A stretch of 38,310 bases of DNA, from positions 1 through 38,310 of the forward strand of contig QEVF01000033.1 of assembly GCA_003576915.1 (NCBI GenBank), given 5' to 3'. A program made the translations under genes and the position numbers. This document shows positions 1 to 7,090 of this stretch, piece after piece (position 1 is the stretch's first letter; each line of letters starts with the position of its first letter). The DNA is from Planctomycetota bacterium. GTDB lineage: Bacteria > Planctomycetota > UBA8742 > UBA2392. The notes under the pieces are model-generated. The model was not told the DNA's origin, did no database searches, and was given only the letters and a program-made list of their open reading frames with translations.

Positions 1-121
1 CCTGGCTCCAGAATTTCCGCCGCGTGGTTGTGCGCTACGAGTTCCATGCCGCGAACTTTCTTGCCTTCGTCCAGCTCACCTGCATCATGATCCTGCTACT
101 CCATTTTTGAGAAGGCTTCTA
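1..121 (+). mobile_element. Right end of an IS5-like insertion sequence (partial)
   Basis: The window opens inside an IS5-type transposase gene whose stop codon is at 108-110. The sequence around the stop, ATTTTTGAGAAGGCTTC (about 103-119), resembles the terminal inverted repeats of IS427-group IS5 elements, which commonly overlap the transposase stop and read TTTTGAGA-GGCTC on this side. I therefore place the element's right edge near 120. The exact edge and any target duplication cannot be set, because the left end is outside the window. Confidence 0.6.
3..110 (+). CDS. IS5 family transposase, C-terminal fragment
   Basis: Frame 3 from the first base encodes 35 residues before a TGA stop: [20 protein letters not shown] and then a hydrophobic tail ending LLLHF. 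The WLxNFRRxVVRYExHAxNFLxFVQLxCIxILL pattern is the characteristic C-terminus of IS5/IS1182-type DDE transposases, which lies just after the catalytic glutamate helix. The 5' part is cut off by the window edge, so it cannot be judged whether the transposase is intact. No start codon or ribosome binding site is visible. I am confident of the family but not of the subgroup. Confidence 0.8.
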   Translation, partial: WLQNFRRVVVRYEFHAANFLAFVQLTCIMILLLHF

Positions 122-292
122 CTGCGAGTCCGGCAGGTCAGCGGCTGCATGCAGTCACTTCAGGGAGCGCCGCCGCAGCCGCAACGCGCAAGCATCAAGG
201 TCATCCGCCAACAGGGCCATCGAATTCCACGGGATGAATCGTTGCAGCTTTACCGCCGCGGCCATTCCTGCAAGCACGCGCAGGTGCATCAC
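111..292. other. Non-coding spacer between IS end and the next gene
   Basis: These 182 bases lie between the transposase stop and the stop of the minus-strand gene at 293-1993. The only structure seen is an 8-bp inverted pair, GCGGCTGC (141-148) and GCAGCCGC (175-182), around a 26-base loop. It could fold, but it has no T tract, so I do not call it a terminator. No convincing gene was found. Confidence 0.4.
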
Positions 293-1993
293 TCACCGGA
301 CAATCTTCGCATTGCGATGGATGTTCCTGCAGTCCAGGGTGACTTCCGGGGCAACGTTGCTAAGGCCGGCCGTGATCAGCTTACTGGTTGCTGCGCCAGA
401 CTTGGTCTCCACGAGCGCGACCATGTAGTCTCGCGCGGGCAGGTTCGTGAAGGTGACGACACCGGATGCCGGGACCTCCTTCATCTCCAGCGGCGCACCG
501 ATGCCGAGAGGGTGCATCAATGCAACCTGGTGGATTTCGCCTGCCTCCATGTTTTCCACCCGGACGACAATGGTTCCTTGGGCGGGCCTCAGACGCACCC
601 GTCCCAATTCCAGCGTTTCGCCGGAGATGAGCACCACTTCCCGGGTTTCCACCTCGTGCTCGGCGGCAGCCACCTTCAACGTGACCGTTCCAGCGGCTAC
701 CCCCTCCAGAAGCGCCTGTCCCTGCGCGTCGGCCAGACCTTGCCGTCCTGTGGAATGCTTGGCGGGGAATGCTGCATATGCGCCATCTCTCAGGCGGACC
801 ACGGCGCCGGGCAGCGAAGTCCCGGTTTCGTCTGTGATCGTGACCCGCACACCGGCGGGTGGTTCAAAGCGTGGCCGCAACCTGGTGACATCGGCCGGTT
901 TCACCTCGAAGACAGGCGAACGCCAAATCTTGTTTCCGGAGGAAACGGTCAACTCGTACTTGCCGGGGTTTACCGCCTTGATGACATCCACAGTGCCCGG
1001 CGGCCGGGATGATGACCCGTCTACACGGAAGCGGCTGGAGTCAACGGGGAAAAGACGACGCTGATATCTCGCATCGGGCTCGGCCTCGCTCAGGTCGATT
1101 TCAACCCATCCATCGGGCTTGTCAGAGCGTTGCAGCACCATATGGAGAGTTGTGCCCACACGAAGATCGCCAGGCTCAAACACCTTCGTCTGGCTTCCAT
1201 AGCCAATTCTCTCGTCATCGGTAATAACTCGCAGCGGAACCGTGGGATCAATGCCGGCAAAGCTGCCATTACCATCCGATACGGAAGCCCGATCGGAGTA
1301 ACCAACAGCCATGGTCGACAGACGGCCAGAGTAGGGCAGCCCATCGTCATATTCAACGCGCACATTGACAGGAATGACTTGGAAAGCCGCAAGCTGGACA
1401 TCCTGGTCCGTACTGATATTACCCTGCCCCCAGTGCTCGCAACGCCAGCCCTCCTGCTCGGGCTTGATGGATACGCCCGAGCCGCGTGGAACTGTTACGG
1501 CGCAGCGCCCCTGGGAGTCCGTGACAAGGTCGTGCCCCCCGGCCAGGGCCCGCAGTTTCTCATGCGGCATCAATTCGAAAGGAATATTCACCTGGGCCCA
1601 GACAGTAAAGCCGGGCAGAGGGGAGCCATCCCGCCGGGTGATGGTGGCGCGAATCGTGAACAGATCGACTTCCGCAGCCTTGTCCCCCTCTGGAACGGCG
1701 GGCCGCAGGACAGAAGGCTGGGGTTGAACTCCGGTCTCCCCTTGCCCGGAAGGCTTGCCTGCGGGAACGCCAATCTTGTCCCCCTTCGCTCCCCCCGCCG
1801 GTCCCTCCTTCGGACCCGATACCTGGTCCACGACTCGGGCAATTGGGCTGTGGCGGGGCCAAGCCACCTGCACGACCAGCAGAGCCAAGAAAAGCGCGGC
1901 AAGAATCGACAACAGCGCCAGCCATGAACGGCCTGAGCGCTGCGGCGCGCCTTCAGATGAGTTGTCGGGCGTTGGTTTCACAGGGCACCACAA
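293..1993 (-). CDS. Membrane-anchored protein with carboxypeptidase-regulatory-like repeats
   Basis: This 566-residue protein has a short basic N-terminus, one transmembrane helix at about residues 23-45 (LALLSILAALFLALLVVQVA) and a long presumed extracytoplasmic part. That part contains several beta-sandwich modules of the carboxypeptidase-regulatory or Ig-like kind: segments such as ITRRDGSPLPGFTVWAQV and ITDETGTSLPGAVVRLRDG, with following 'DAQGQALLEGVAAGTVTLKV' strands, show the G-x-P-L-P-G-x-x-V pattern of that fold. No catalytic motif is visible, so an adhesive, structural or binding role is inferred. The reading frame opens with TTG at 1991-1993, preceded closely by GGAG; a GTG four codons later is the alternative. 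It stands alone on the minus strand next to an IS end. The exact function is unknown. Confidence 0.65.
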   Translation of the reverse strand: MWCPVKPTPDNSSEGAPQRSGRSWLALLSILAALFLALLVVQVAWPRHSPIARVVDQVSGPKEGPAGGAKGDKIGVPAGKPSGQGETGVQPQPSVLRPAVPEGDKAAEVDLFTIRATITRRDGSPLPGFTVWAQVNIPFELMPHEKLRALAGGHDLVTDSQGRCAVTVPRGSGVSIKPEQEGWRCEHWGQGNISTDQDVQLAAFQVIPVNVRVEYDDGLPYSGRLSTMAVGYSDRASVSDGNGSFAGIDPTVPLRVITDDERIGYGSQTKVFEPGDLRVGTTLHMVLQRSDKPDGWVEIDLSEAEPDARYQRRLFPVDSSRFRVDGSSSRPPGTVDVIKAVNPGKYELTVSSGNKIWRSPVFEVKPADVTRLRPRFEPPAGVRVTITDETGTSLPGAVVRLRDGAYAAFPAKHSTGRQGLADAQGQALLEGVAAGTVTLKVAAAEHEVETREVVLISGETLELGRVRLRPAQGTIVVRVENMEAGEIHQVALMHPLGIGAPLEMKEVPASGVVTFTNLPARDYMVALVETKSGAATSKLITAGLSNVAPEVTLDCRNIHRNAKIVR

Positions 1994-2333
1994 CTTCTCC
2001 GTCAGTACAGTCAGTCAAGCAACCACATGCCAAGGAGCACGTTTCCGTCAAACGCATAGGCGTAGCCCCCATGACCCCGACTTTCAAAGTAGTGGCTGCC
2101 AATGGAGCGACAAAGGCGCAGGAAACCATAGATATCTCGATACACCTTCATCGTTCATCTGCAAGTACTGGTGAGTATACCCCACATCTTGCGGTATCTG
2201 GCAAGTATACGCTGCAAGACATAGACAGTTTACAACCAGAAGCGTTGCGTTGTGGCCGCGTCTTGGTGGGGGGTTGCCCGGGACGGGAAGCGCGCGTTGT
2301 GCCCCCTGCTCCCTTGACGGATCGTGGCTGAAG
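1994..2333. other. 340-bp intergenic region of lower GC
   Basis: This is the most AT-rich stretch of the left part, especially 2080-2235. It separates two minus-strand genes. It contains two identical AGTATAC words exactly 30 bp apart (2174-2180 and 2204-2210) and a related GCAAGTAC at 2161-2168. An open plus-strand frame runs through it, but no start with a ribosome binding site and no recognisable protein pattern was found, so I do not call a gene. Confidence 0.4.
2174..2204 (-). promoter_or_regulatory. Possible promoter for the 293-1993 gene
   Basis: Read on the minus strand, TTGCCA (2204-2199) is followed after 19 bases by TATACT (2179-2174). This resembles a sigma-70-type promoter with a long spacer, pointing toward the TTG start at 1993 and leaving a leader of about 170 bases. 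The TATACT hexamer also recurs at 2209-2204. This is a motif match only. Confidence 0.3.
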
Positions 2334-4025
2334 TCAGCGGCCAAAGAGGGCGTCCGAGAGGTCCGCCGCCGCTTTTCCAAAGCCGCGCAGATCCCCCACA
2401 AGCACCATGCGGAAGTTGGCGTGAGAGAGCGGCGTTTTGAGCGCCTCCCTGAACTGCTTTTCCCCGCCATACCAGCCGGCGAACAGCCCCACCGTCAGCG
2501 TGCTGTGCTCGATGCCCCGCTCGAAAATCGGCATGGCGTCCTTCATGGCCACGTTGCTCAGGAAGTCGCTGTCGGAGATCACCACGCGGATGACCTCTTC
2601 GCGGCGCGCGGCAAAGCGCTTGAGCACGTCAAAGGGAAAGAGGGTGCCTCCGCCCGCGTAATTGAGCAGGAAATCCAGGGCCACGTCCTCGCTCTGCATC
2701 CAGTCGCTGACCAGGGGATTGCCGTAGCTGTAAATGATGGCGCGCACCTTGCCGCCCTTGCGCAGGGCCGCGGCTGCCAGAATCTGCGCCGCCAGGGTCA
2801 TCACGTTGAGGCCGGCCTGGGGGTTGGGCATGGAGCCGCTGGTATCAAGATAAATCTCGATGCCGGGCACCACCTGGCCGCGCTCCCTGGGGTCCTCCGC
2901 CTCATATTCTCGGCGCAGGGGGCTTACTGCGGCCAGGGCGCCGCGGGCGAGCACGCTCTGGTTCCAGTCAATGAGCTTGGGGTTGTCCCCGAATTCCCAC
3001 TCCTCGGTGGTCGTCGGCAGCATGGGCTCCGGCGGCGGGGCCTTGATGCCCGGTACCTTGATCAGGTACTGCTCCACCAGCCGCTTGTAGTGACGCCCCA
3101 CCAGCGCGCGACGGAAGGGCGCGGCTGTCGTGCCGGGCATGTTGCGGGTGAGGCGGTCGATTTTCGAAAGGGGGTCGGCGCCGTTCGAGGGCGCTTCGCC
3201 GGCGCCCTCGGGCAGCATGCCGCGCTTTTTGGCCTCCTGCAGCGCCTCGTCCACGGCGGGGCTGCCGTAGAGGGCGCCGGCGTAGTCGTCGAGGTCGGGC
3301 TGGGGCAAGTCGCCCGAGAGCGGCATGGCGCCGACCTTGCCGGAGGCCGGAAGGTAGCGGATGAACACCCCGCAGAAGTAGACGAACTGCAGATAGACGT
3401 TGGGCAGCGAATAGAAGGTCTGCACAAACATGCGGGCCTCGCCGCGCCAGCCAGCGAACTGCTGTTCCATGGCGTCTTCGTGAGACGCGGGCGTGAGGCT
3501 TCCGGCAGCCAGGCCCCAGAGTTCTTCGTAGCAGGCCAGATAGAAATTGAAGAGGGGACTGAGCTTGTCGGGGGGAAAGGCCTGCTGGTGGCCGCGGTAC
3601 ACCGTGCAGAGTTCAGGCGCGAGGGTCCGCCCCACCACCTCGTTGACCTGCAAGTCAAAGAACAGATTGAGCAGAGAATCCTGCAAGCGCGGCAGAAGTT
3701 GACCCTCAAGCACCTCCAGTTGCGCGGCCAGCCCCAGGGTGTGGGGAAAGGCGATGTGGTGGCCGACTTCATGGGCGAGCACGGCCGTGAGGCTCTGGCG
3801 GGCGCCGATATGGTCGAGCATGGGGAAGTTGACGACCACCTGCCGCGCGTTCATGTCAATGTAGGCGATGGGGTCGCCGGCCTCGACCATGCCCTTGCCT
3901 GAGCGGGGGGAGTCGGGGCTCCAGGCGCTGGGCGCGCTGAGCGATACGTTGACGCCCCACAGCCTGAGGGCCTGTTCCCAGGCCTGGGCGATGTTCCTGG
4001 CGTCAAAGGGGGCGGCGGTGCGCAT
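2334..4025 (-). CDS. HExxH metallopeptidase-like and VWA domain protein
   Basis: This 563-residue cytoplasmic-looking protein has no signal peptide. The N-terminal half carries a zinc-protease motif HEVGH at residues 85-89 followed by FFDLQVNE with D124 and N128, matching the putative metallopeptidase domain found with VWA-like domains (DUF2201 type). The C-terminal third is a von Willebrand A domain: the metal-binding DTSGS at 394-398, a later GGGTLFPFD and VVISDSDF complete a MIDAS-like set. The two halves are joined by a variable, Pro-rich linker. In that family such proteins usually sit beside a MoxR AAA+ ATPase. None is present in this window; instead the gene starts four bases after the stop of an exported transglutaminase-like gene, so the two are almost certainly co-transcribed. 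Substrate and partners are unknown. Confidence 0.8.
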   Translation of the reverse strand: MRTAAPFDARNIAQAWEQALRLWGVNVSLSAPSAWSPDSPRSGKGMVEAGDPIAYIDMNARQVVVNFPMLDHIGARQSLTAVLAHEVGHHIAFPHTLGLAAQLEVLEGQLLPRLQDSLLNLFFDLQVNEVVGRTLAPELCTVYRGHQQAFPPDKLSPLFNFYLACYEELWGLAAGSLTPASHEDAMEQQFAGWRGEARMFVQTFYSLPNVYLQFVYFCGVFIRYLPASGKVGAMPLSGDLPQPDLDDYAGALYGSPAVDEALQEAKKRGMLPEGAGEAPSNGADPLSKIDRLTRNMPGTTAAPFRRALVGRHYKRLVEQYLIKVPGIKAPPPEPMLPTTTEEWEFGDNPKLIDWNQSVLARGALAAVSPLRREYEAEDPRERGQVVPGIEIYLDTSGSMPNPQAGLNVMTLAAQILAAAALRKGGKVRAIIYSYGNPLVSDWMQSEDVALDFLLNYAGGGTLFPFDVLKRFAARREEVIRVVISDSDFLSNVAMKDAMPIFERGIEHSTLTVGLFAGWYGGEKQFREALKTPLSHANFRMVLVGDLRGFGKAAADLSDALFGR

Positions 4026-4029
4026 GGGG

Positions 4030-5775
4030 TCAGCGCTGGGTCACGTTCAGCGTGCCCTCGGCTTGAGTCAGGGTGAAGGGGCGGTCGCGCAGCCCCTCGC
4101 CGACGAGGCGATAGAGGCAATCCTGAGAGGCCATGAACTGGATGGCGCCGGTGCTGACGCGCTGTGCGCTGACTTCCTGCCAGCCGTCGGCGCTCCAGAC
4201 CTGCACCTTGACTGGCTTGTCCGGTCGGAATTCGCCGAGCACGCACTGCTTTTCAAAGCGCGCCTCAAACAGGCCGTCCTGCGCCTGCCCGGAGAGCAGC
4301 GGCCGCACGGACTTGTCGGTTTCCACGGCAAAGGCGCGGTCGGGCATCCCTTCCACCTTGACGACCAGGGCAAAGGGCTTGCGGCAGCCGATTTTCTCGA
4401 ACAGGGCTTTGCCCTGGGCGATGGGGGTCCGGGCCAGGGTGCGCCACTGTTCGTGGTTGAAGACGTTCAGGCTGGCCTGACCGTCGCCCGTGGCTGCAAC
4501 TTCGAGGCGGGTGACGGTGACGTACTGGTCGGTGACATCGTCGAGTCCGTCCCAGGTCTTGATGAAGATCTTGACGGCGCCCCCGCCGGTTCCGTCGCCG
4601 CTGACTTTGCGCAGGCCGGGAATCTCGGTCCAGGCGTGGTTGCCGTCTCCGTTACCCCACCAGGGAGTATAGGCCTGGCAGGCGGGCAGGCCCACCGCGC
4701 GCAGCATGCAGTTTTCAACGTTGCTGCAATCCTCGCAGCGGCCTTCATGCACGGCCAGGGCCGTGAGCATGCCGAAGTCTTCCCAGGTGGTGTCACCTTC
4801 ATACTGAAAGAACGAGTAGACCACGTCCGTGGCCAGTTTGATGGCTTCGGCGGGGTCCTTGACGTCCTTGAGTTCGGGCGCCAGCGCCTCGTAGAACTGG
4901 CGGCGCCAGCGCTGGGCGGGCTCGCCCGTGCCGCGCGGGCTCAACACGTGATGGAGGAAGTCGCGCTCGCTGACGCTGCGGCCCCAGGGCATCTCGCGGC
5001 GAGCCTTGACGGCGTAATAGACGTTCTCGAAGAATGCACGGGCTTCGACGGTGGCGAGGTCGCCCTTGGAAAGGCTGCGGTCCTCGCGCGCAAAGCTCAT
5101 GGCGTCCATGCGCGAAATCGTCCACAGCGCGGCCCAGCACAGTTCGCCTGCGTTTTCACATTCGGCCAGGGCGCTGAGCGCCAGGGCCAGTTCTCCGCGA
5201 CGCGTTGTGTCGGCCTTCTGATTCCGGTCCAGGCGGGCCAGGGTGGCCTCATCGAGTTTGAAGCCCGCGGCTTCGCACCGGGCCCGTGCAACGAGCAGGG
5301 TTTCGTCGAGGCCCTGCAGCCGCCCGCGCTCGCGCACGCGCGCGAACTCAGCGGGCGGCGGAGCCGTGAAAGCCGCGTCGCTGTAAAGCCGGCGCAGGAC
5401 GCGCACCTGGGCCGGAGTGAGTTCGCGTTCGTTGCGGCGTTCATCGCCCCGGAAGTGGAAGGCCCGGGTCTTGCCGTCAGGGCAGCGGGCAAGGAAGAAC
5501 TGGCGGTTGACCCCGAACTTTTCGAGTTGTCCCTTCTCCCAGGCTTCGGCGGCGCAGTGTTCGCGGATGGAGGGCGGCATCTCAAGGAATTCCAGGGCGC
5601 CGTCGAGCGTCTGGGGCGCTGACTTGAAGTGTTCTTGAAGCAGATATTCGCGTGCTGCCGCGTTGAGCTTGGGCCTTTGCTCGGCGCTTTCGGCACCTTT
5701 GGCTTCTTCGGCCAGGACATTGGAAACAGTGGCAGCCAGGGCCAGGGCCACCAGCGACAAGGCGAGACGATTCAT
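4030..5775 (-). CDS. Exported transglutaminase-like protein
   Basis: The 581-residue product begins with a signal peptide (MNRLALSLVALALAATVSNVL, then Ala-Glu-Glu). The start at 5775 is chosen over an upstream in-frame start at 5913 because GGGAG lies just before it and the signal peptide begins there. A transglutaminase-like core occupies about residues 310-420: the Gly-Arg-Cys of HEGRCEDC places the likely nucleophile at C347, and NHAW gives H380. The third triad member could not be set with confidence. The N-terminal 300 residues are helical, charged and unrecognised; the C-terminal region looks beta-rich. Additional Cys residues (350, 356, 366) around the active site may form disulfides. 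It forms a tight two-gene unit with the downstream HExxH-VWA gene. A role in peptide or cell-surface processing is inferred. Confidence 0.75.
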   Translation of the reverse strand: MNRLALSLVALALAATVSNVLAEEAKGAESAEQRPKLNAAAREYLLQEHFKSAPQTLDGALEFLEMPPSIREHCAAEAWEKGQLEKFGVNRQFFLARCPDGKTRAFHFRGDERRNERELTPAQVRVLRRLYSDAAFTAPPPAEFARVRERGRLQGLDETLLVARARCEAAGFKLDEATLARLDRNQKADTTRRGELALALSALAECENAGELCWAALWTISRMDAMSFAREDRSLSKGDLATVEARAFFENVYYAVKARREMPWGRSVSERDFLHHVLSPRGTGEPAQRWRRQFYEALAPELKDVKDPAEAIKLATDVVYSFFQYEGDTTWEDFGMLTALAVHEGRCEDCSNVENCMLRAVGLPACQAYTPWWGNGDGNHAWTEIPGLRKVSGDGTGGGAVKIFIKTWDGLDDVTDQYVTVTRLEVAATGDGQASLNVFNHEQWRTLARTPIAQGKALFEKIGCRKPFALVVKVEGMPDRAFAVETDKSVRPLLSGQAQDGLFEARFEKQCVLGEFRPDKPVKVQVWSADGWQEVSAQRVSTGAIQFMASQDCLYRLVGEGLRDRPFTLTQAEGTLNVTQR

Positions 5776-5932
5776 GGGTTCTCCCGGGCAAGGCATGGTA
5801 GCACGCGCCTTGGGGGCGCGCAGTTCGAGATGCTGATACGGGCGAGGGCAGGCCCGCCGCCCGAGAAAGGCGAGCGAAGGGCCCCGCGTGATGGCGGGCC
5901 TTGTCAACAGCAAAGGCGTCCTTTCCGAAACG

Positions 5933-6742
5933 CTACTTCACCTGGGAAGCCACGATCTCGCGCAGCCGCCTGCAGGCGGCCGGGTCACGGGCCAGCTTGT
6001 GGGGCTGGTGCTGCGCAAATCGGCGGAAAAACCCGCCGCTGACCCTGGCCACATCCTCCGCCGAAGCCAGACGTATCACCGGCGCGGCACAGCTTCGCGG
6101 CGAGCGCATCAGCAGCCAGGTCCAGAACTGGATGAAGCGGGGAAAATTGCGGAACAGGGAAGTGCCGGAGATGCCGGGGTGGAGGCTGTTGGCCGTGATC
6201 GCGCTTTCGCGCGCGGCCAGTTCGTTGGTCAGCATCGTGAGGGCAAGCTTGCTGCGGCGGTAGGCGTAGCGCGGCCGGTAGCCCTTCTCAAACTGGATGT
6301 CGTCCCAGTTCATCTTGCCGAGGTAATGCTCGTTGGACGAAACATTGACCACGCGCCCCGCCGCGGCCTTGAGGGGGTCAAGCAGTTCCTCCTGAAGAAT
6401 CCAGGGCGCGAGCACGTTGACGGCCCAGGTCTTCTCAAAGCCGTCCACGGTCACTTCGCGCTGCCCGTTCCAGATGCCCGCGTTGTTGATCAGGGCGTGA
6501 AGGCGCGGGTGCCTGGCTTTCACCGTTTGCGCTGCCTGGCGCAACTCCGCCACGGAATCGAGCGCAAAGGCCAGGGCTTCCGCGCTGCCCCCGGCCTGAC
6601 GGATTTCGTTTACCACCGCCTCAGCCTGCTCGAGGCGCCGGGCGTGGGCAATGACGTGCGCGCCCAGGCCGGCGAGGCCCAGGGCGATGCAGCGGCCGAT
6701 GCCCCCTGCCGCGCCGGTAAGAAGTACGGTTTTGCCTTTCAT
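5933..6742 (-). CDS. Short-chain dehydrogenase/reductase
   Basis: This 269-residue Rossmann-fold oxidoreductase has the classical SDR motifs: TGAAGGIG at residues 9-16 for NAD(P) binding, NNAG at 86-89, catalytic Ser in VVNVSSNEHY near 135-136, and YRRSK with Y161 and K165. The basic AHARR segment after the second strand suggests NADP preference. The overall pattern resembles the retinol-dehydrogenase/WW-oxidoreductase branch, but the substrate cannot be told. The start at 6742 is preferred over an in-frame start 17 codons upstream, because the glycine-rich loop normally lies about 10 residues from the N-terminus and a TATATT box is 8 bases upstream. It faces away from proS and lies 157 bases upstream of the transglutaminase gene. 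Confidence 0.85.
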   Translation of the reverse strand: MKGKTVLLTGAAGGIGRCIALGLAGLGAHVIAHARRLEQAEAVVNEIRQAGGSAEALAFALDSVAELRQAAQTVKARHPRLHALINNAGIWNGQREVTVDGFEKTWAVNVLAPWILQEELLDPLKAAAGRVVNVSSNEHYLGKMNWDDIQFEKGYRPRYAYRRSKLALTMLTNELAARESAITANSLHPGISGTSLFRNFPRFIQFWTWLLMRSPRSCAAPVIRLASAEDVARVSGGFFRRFAQHQPHKLARDPAACRRLREIVASQVK

Positions 6743-6756
6743 GGCCCGGCAATATA
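6743..6756 (-). promoter_or_regulatory. Leaderless-type -10 box before the SDR gene
   Basis: On the minus strand TATATT (6756-6751) is followed by 8 bases, GCCGGGCC, and then the ATG. A start of transcription 6-8 bases below the box would fall at the start codon, leaving no leader. No Shine-Dalgarno site is present. Confidence 0.4.
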
Positions 6757-6865
6757 GGGGACTGGCCCCGCGGTGCAACGCGCGGCGGGGCAAGCCGTCT
6801 GTTTTTCGCGCGGCAGGAAGCGGGACAATCCTTCGCGCAACACGCTTCAGGGTGCAGTCCCCGCC

Positions 6866-6893
6866 TTGACGCCCGGGGCGGTCGCGCTAGCTT
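6866..6893 (+). promoter_or_regulatory. Candidate promoter upstream of proS
   Basis: TTGACG (6866-6871) and TAGCTT (6888-6893) are separated by 16 bases, a reasonable sigma-70-type pair. It would give an mRNA with a leader of nearly 200 bases before proS. The TAGCTT box is also 6 bases before an ATG that opens a 16-codon frame. Confidence 0.4.
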
Positions 6894-6899
6894 TTCCGC

Positions 6900-6950
6900 A
6901 TGTTTGAGCGCAGCGCACAGGCCCGCAGCTCCCGCCACCGTCCGCGTTAG
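6900..6950 (+). other. Possible 16-codon leader ORF in the proS leader
   Basis: An ATG at 6900 opens a 16-codon, arginine-rich frame (MFERSAQARSSRHRPR) ending in TAG at 6948-6950. It begins where transcripts from the TAGCTT box would start, so it could be a leaderless upstream ORF. It has one proline codon near its end, hence no clear proline-attenuator logic. It may be chance. Confidence 0.2.
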
Positions 6951-7037
6951 CGGTACGCGAACTCCGTTCATCACACTGGAACAGACCGCGCCGCGCAGGC
7001 TTTGTGGCTTGCTTGAGGCGCGACCCAAGCGACAATC

Positions 7038-7075
7038 CGCGCCCTTGCGGCGCGAGGGCGACACCTGTGTCGCCC
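7038..7075 (+). repeat. Two tandem hairpins just before proS
   Basis: CGCGCC (7038-7043) pairs with GGCGCG (7049-7054) across a 5-base loop. GGGCGACA (7056-7063) pairs perfectly with TGTCGCCC (7068-7075) across CCTG. The second hairpin, with its flanking CCTACG, resembles dispersed GGGCGACA-type palindromes found between genes in many environmental bacteria. The structure ends 15 bases before the proS ATG and close to its ribosome binding site, so it could also modulate translation. Confidence 0.45.
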
Positions 7076-7090
7076 CTACGAAAGAGAGAC

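Noticed and set aside
3868..5622. 584-codon plus-strand frame
   Set aside because: It is antisense to the transglutaminase-like gene and runs into the HExxH-VWA gene. No ribosome binding site or protein motif was found.
6866..7090. T-box riboswitch before proS
   Set aside because: No T-box antiterminator motif (TGGNACCGCG-type) or Stem I features could be found, and no terminator with a T tract lies before the start codon.
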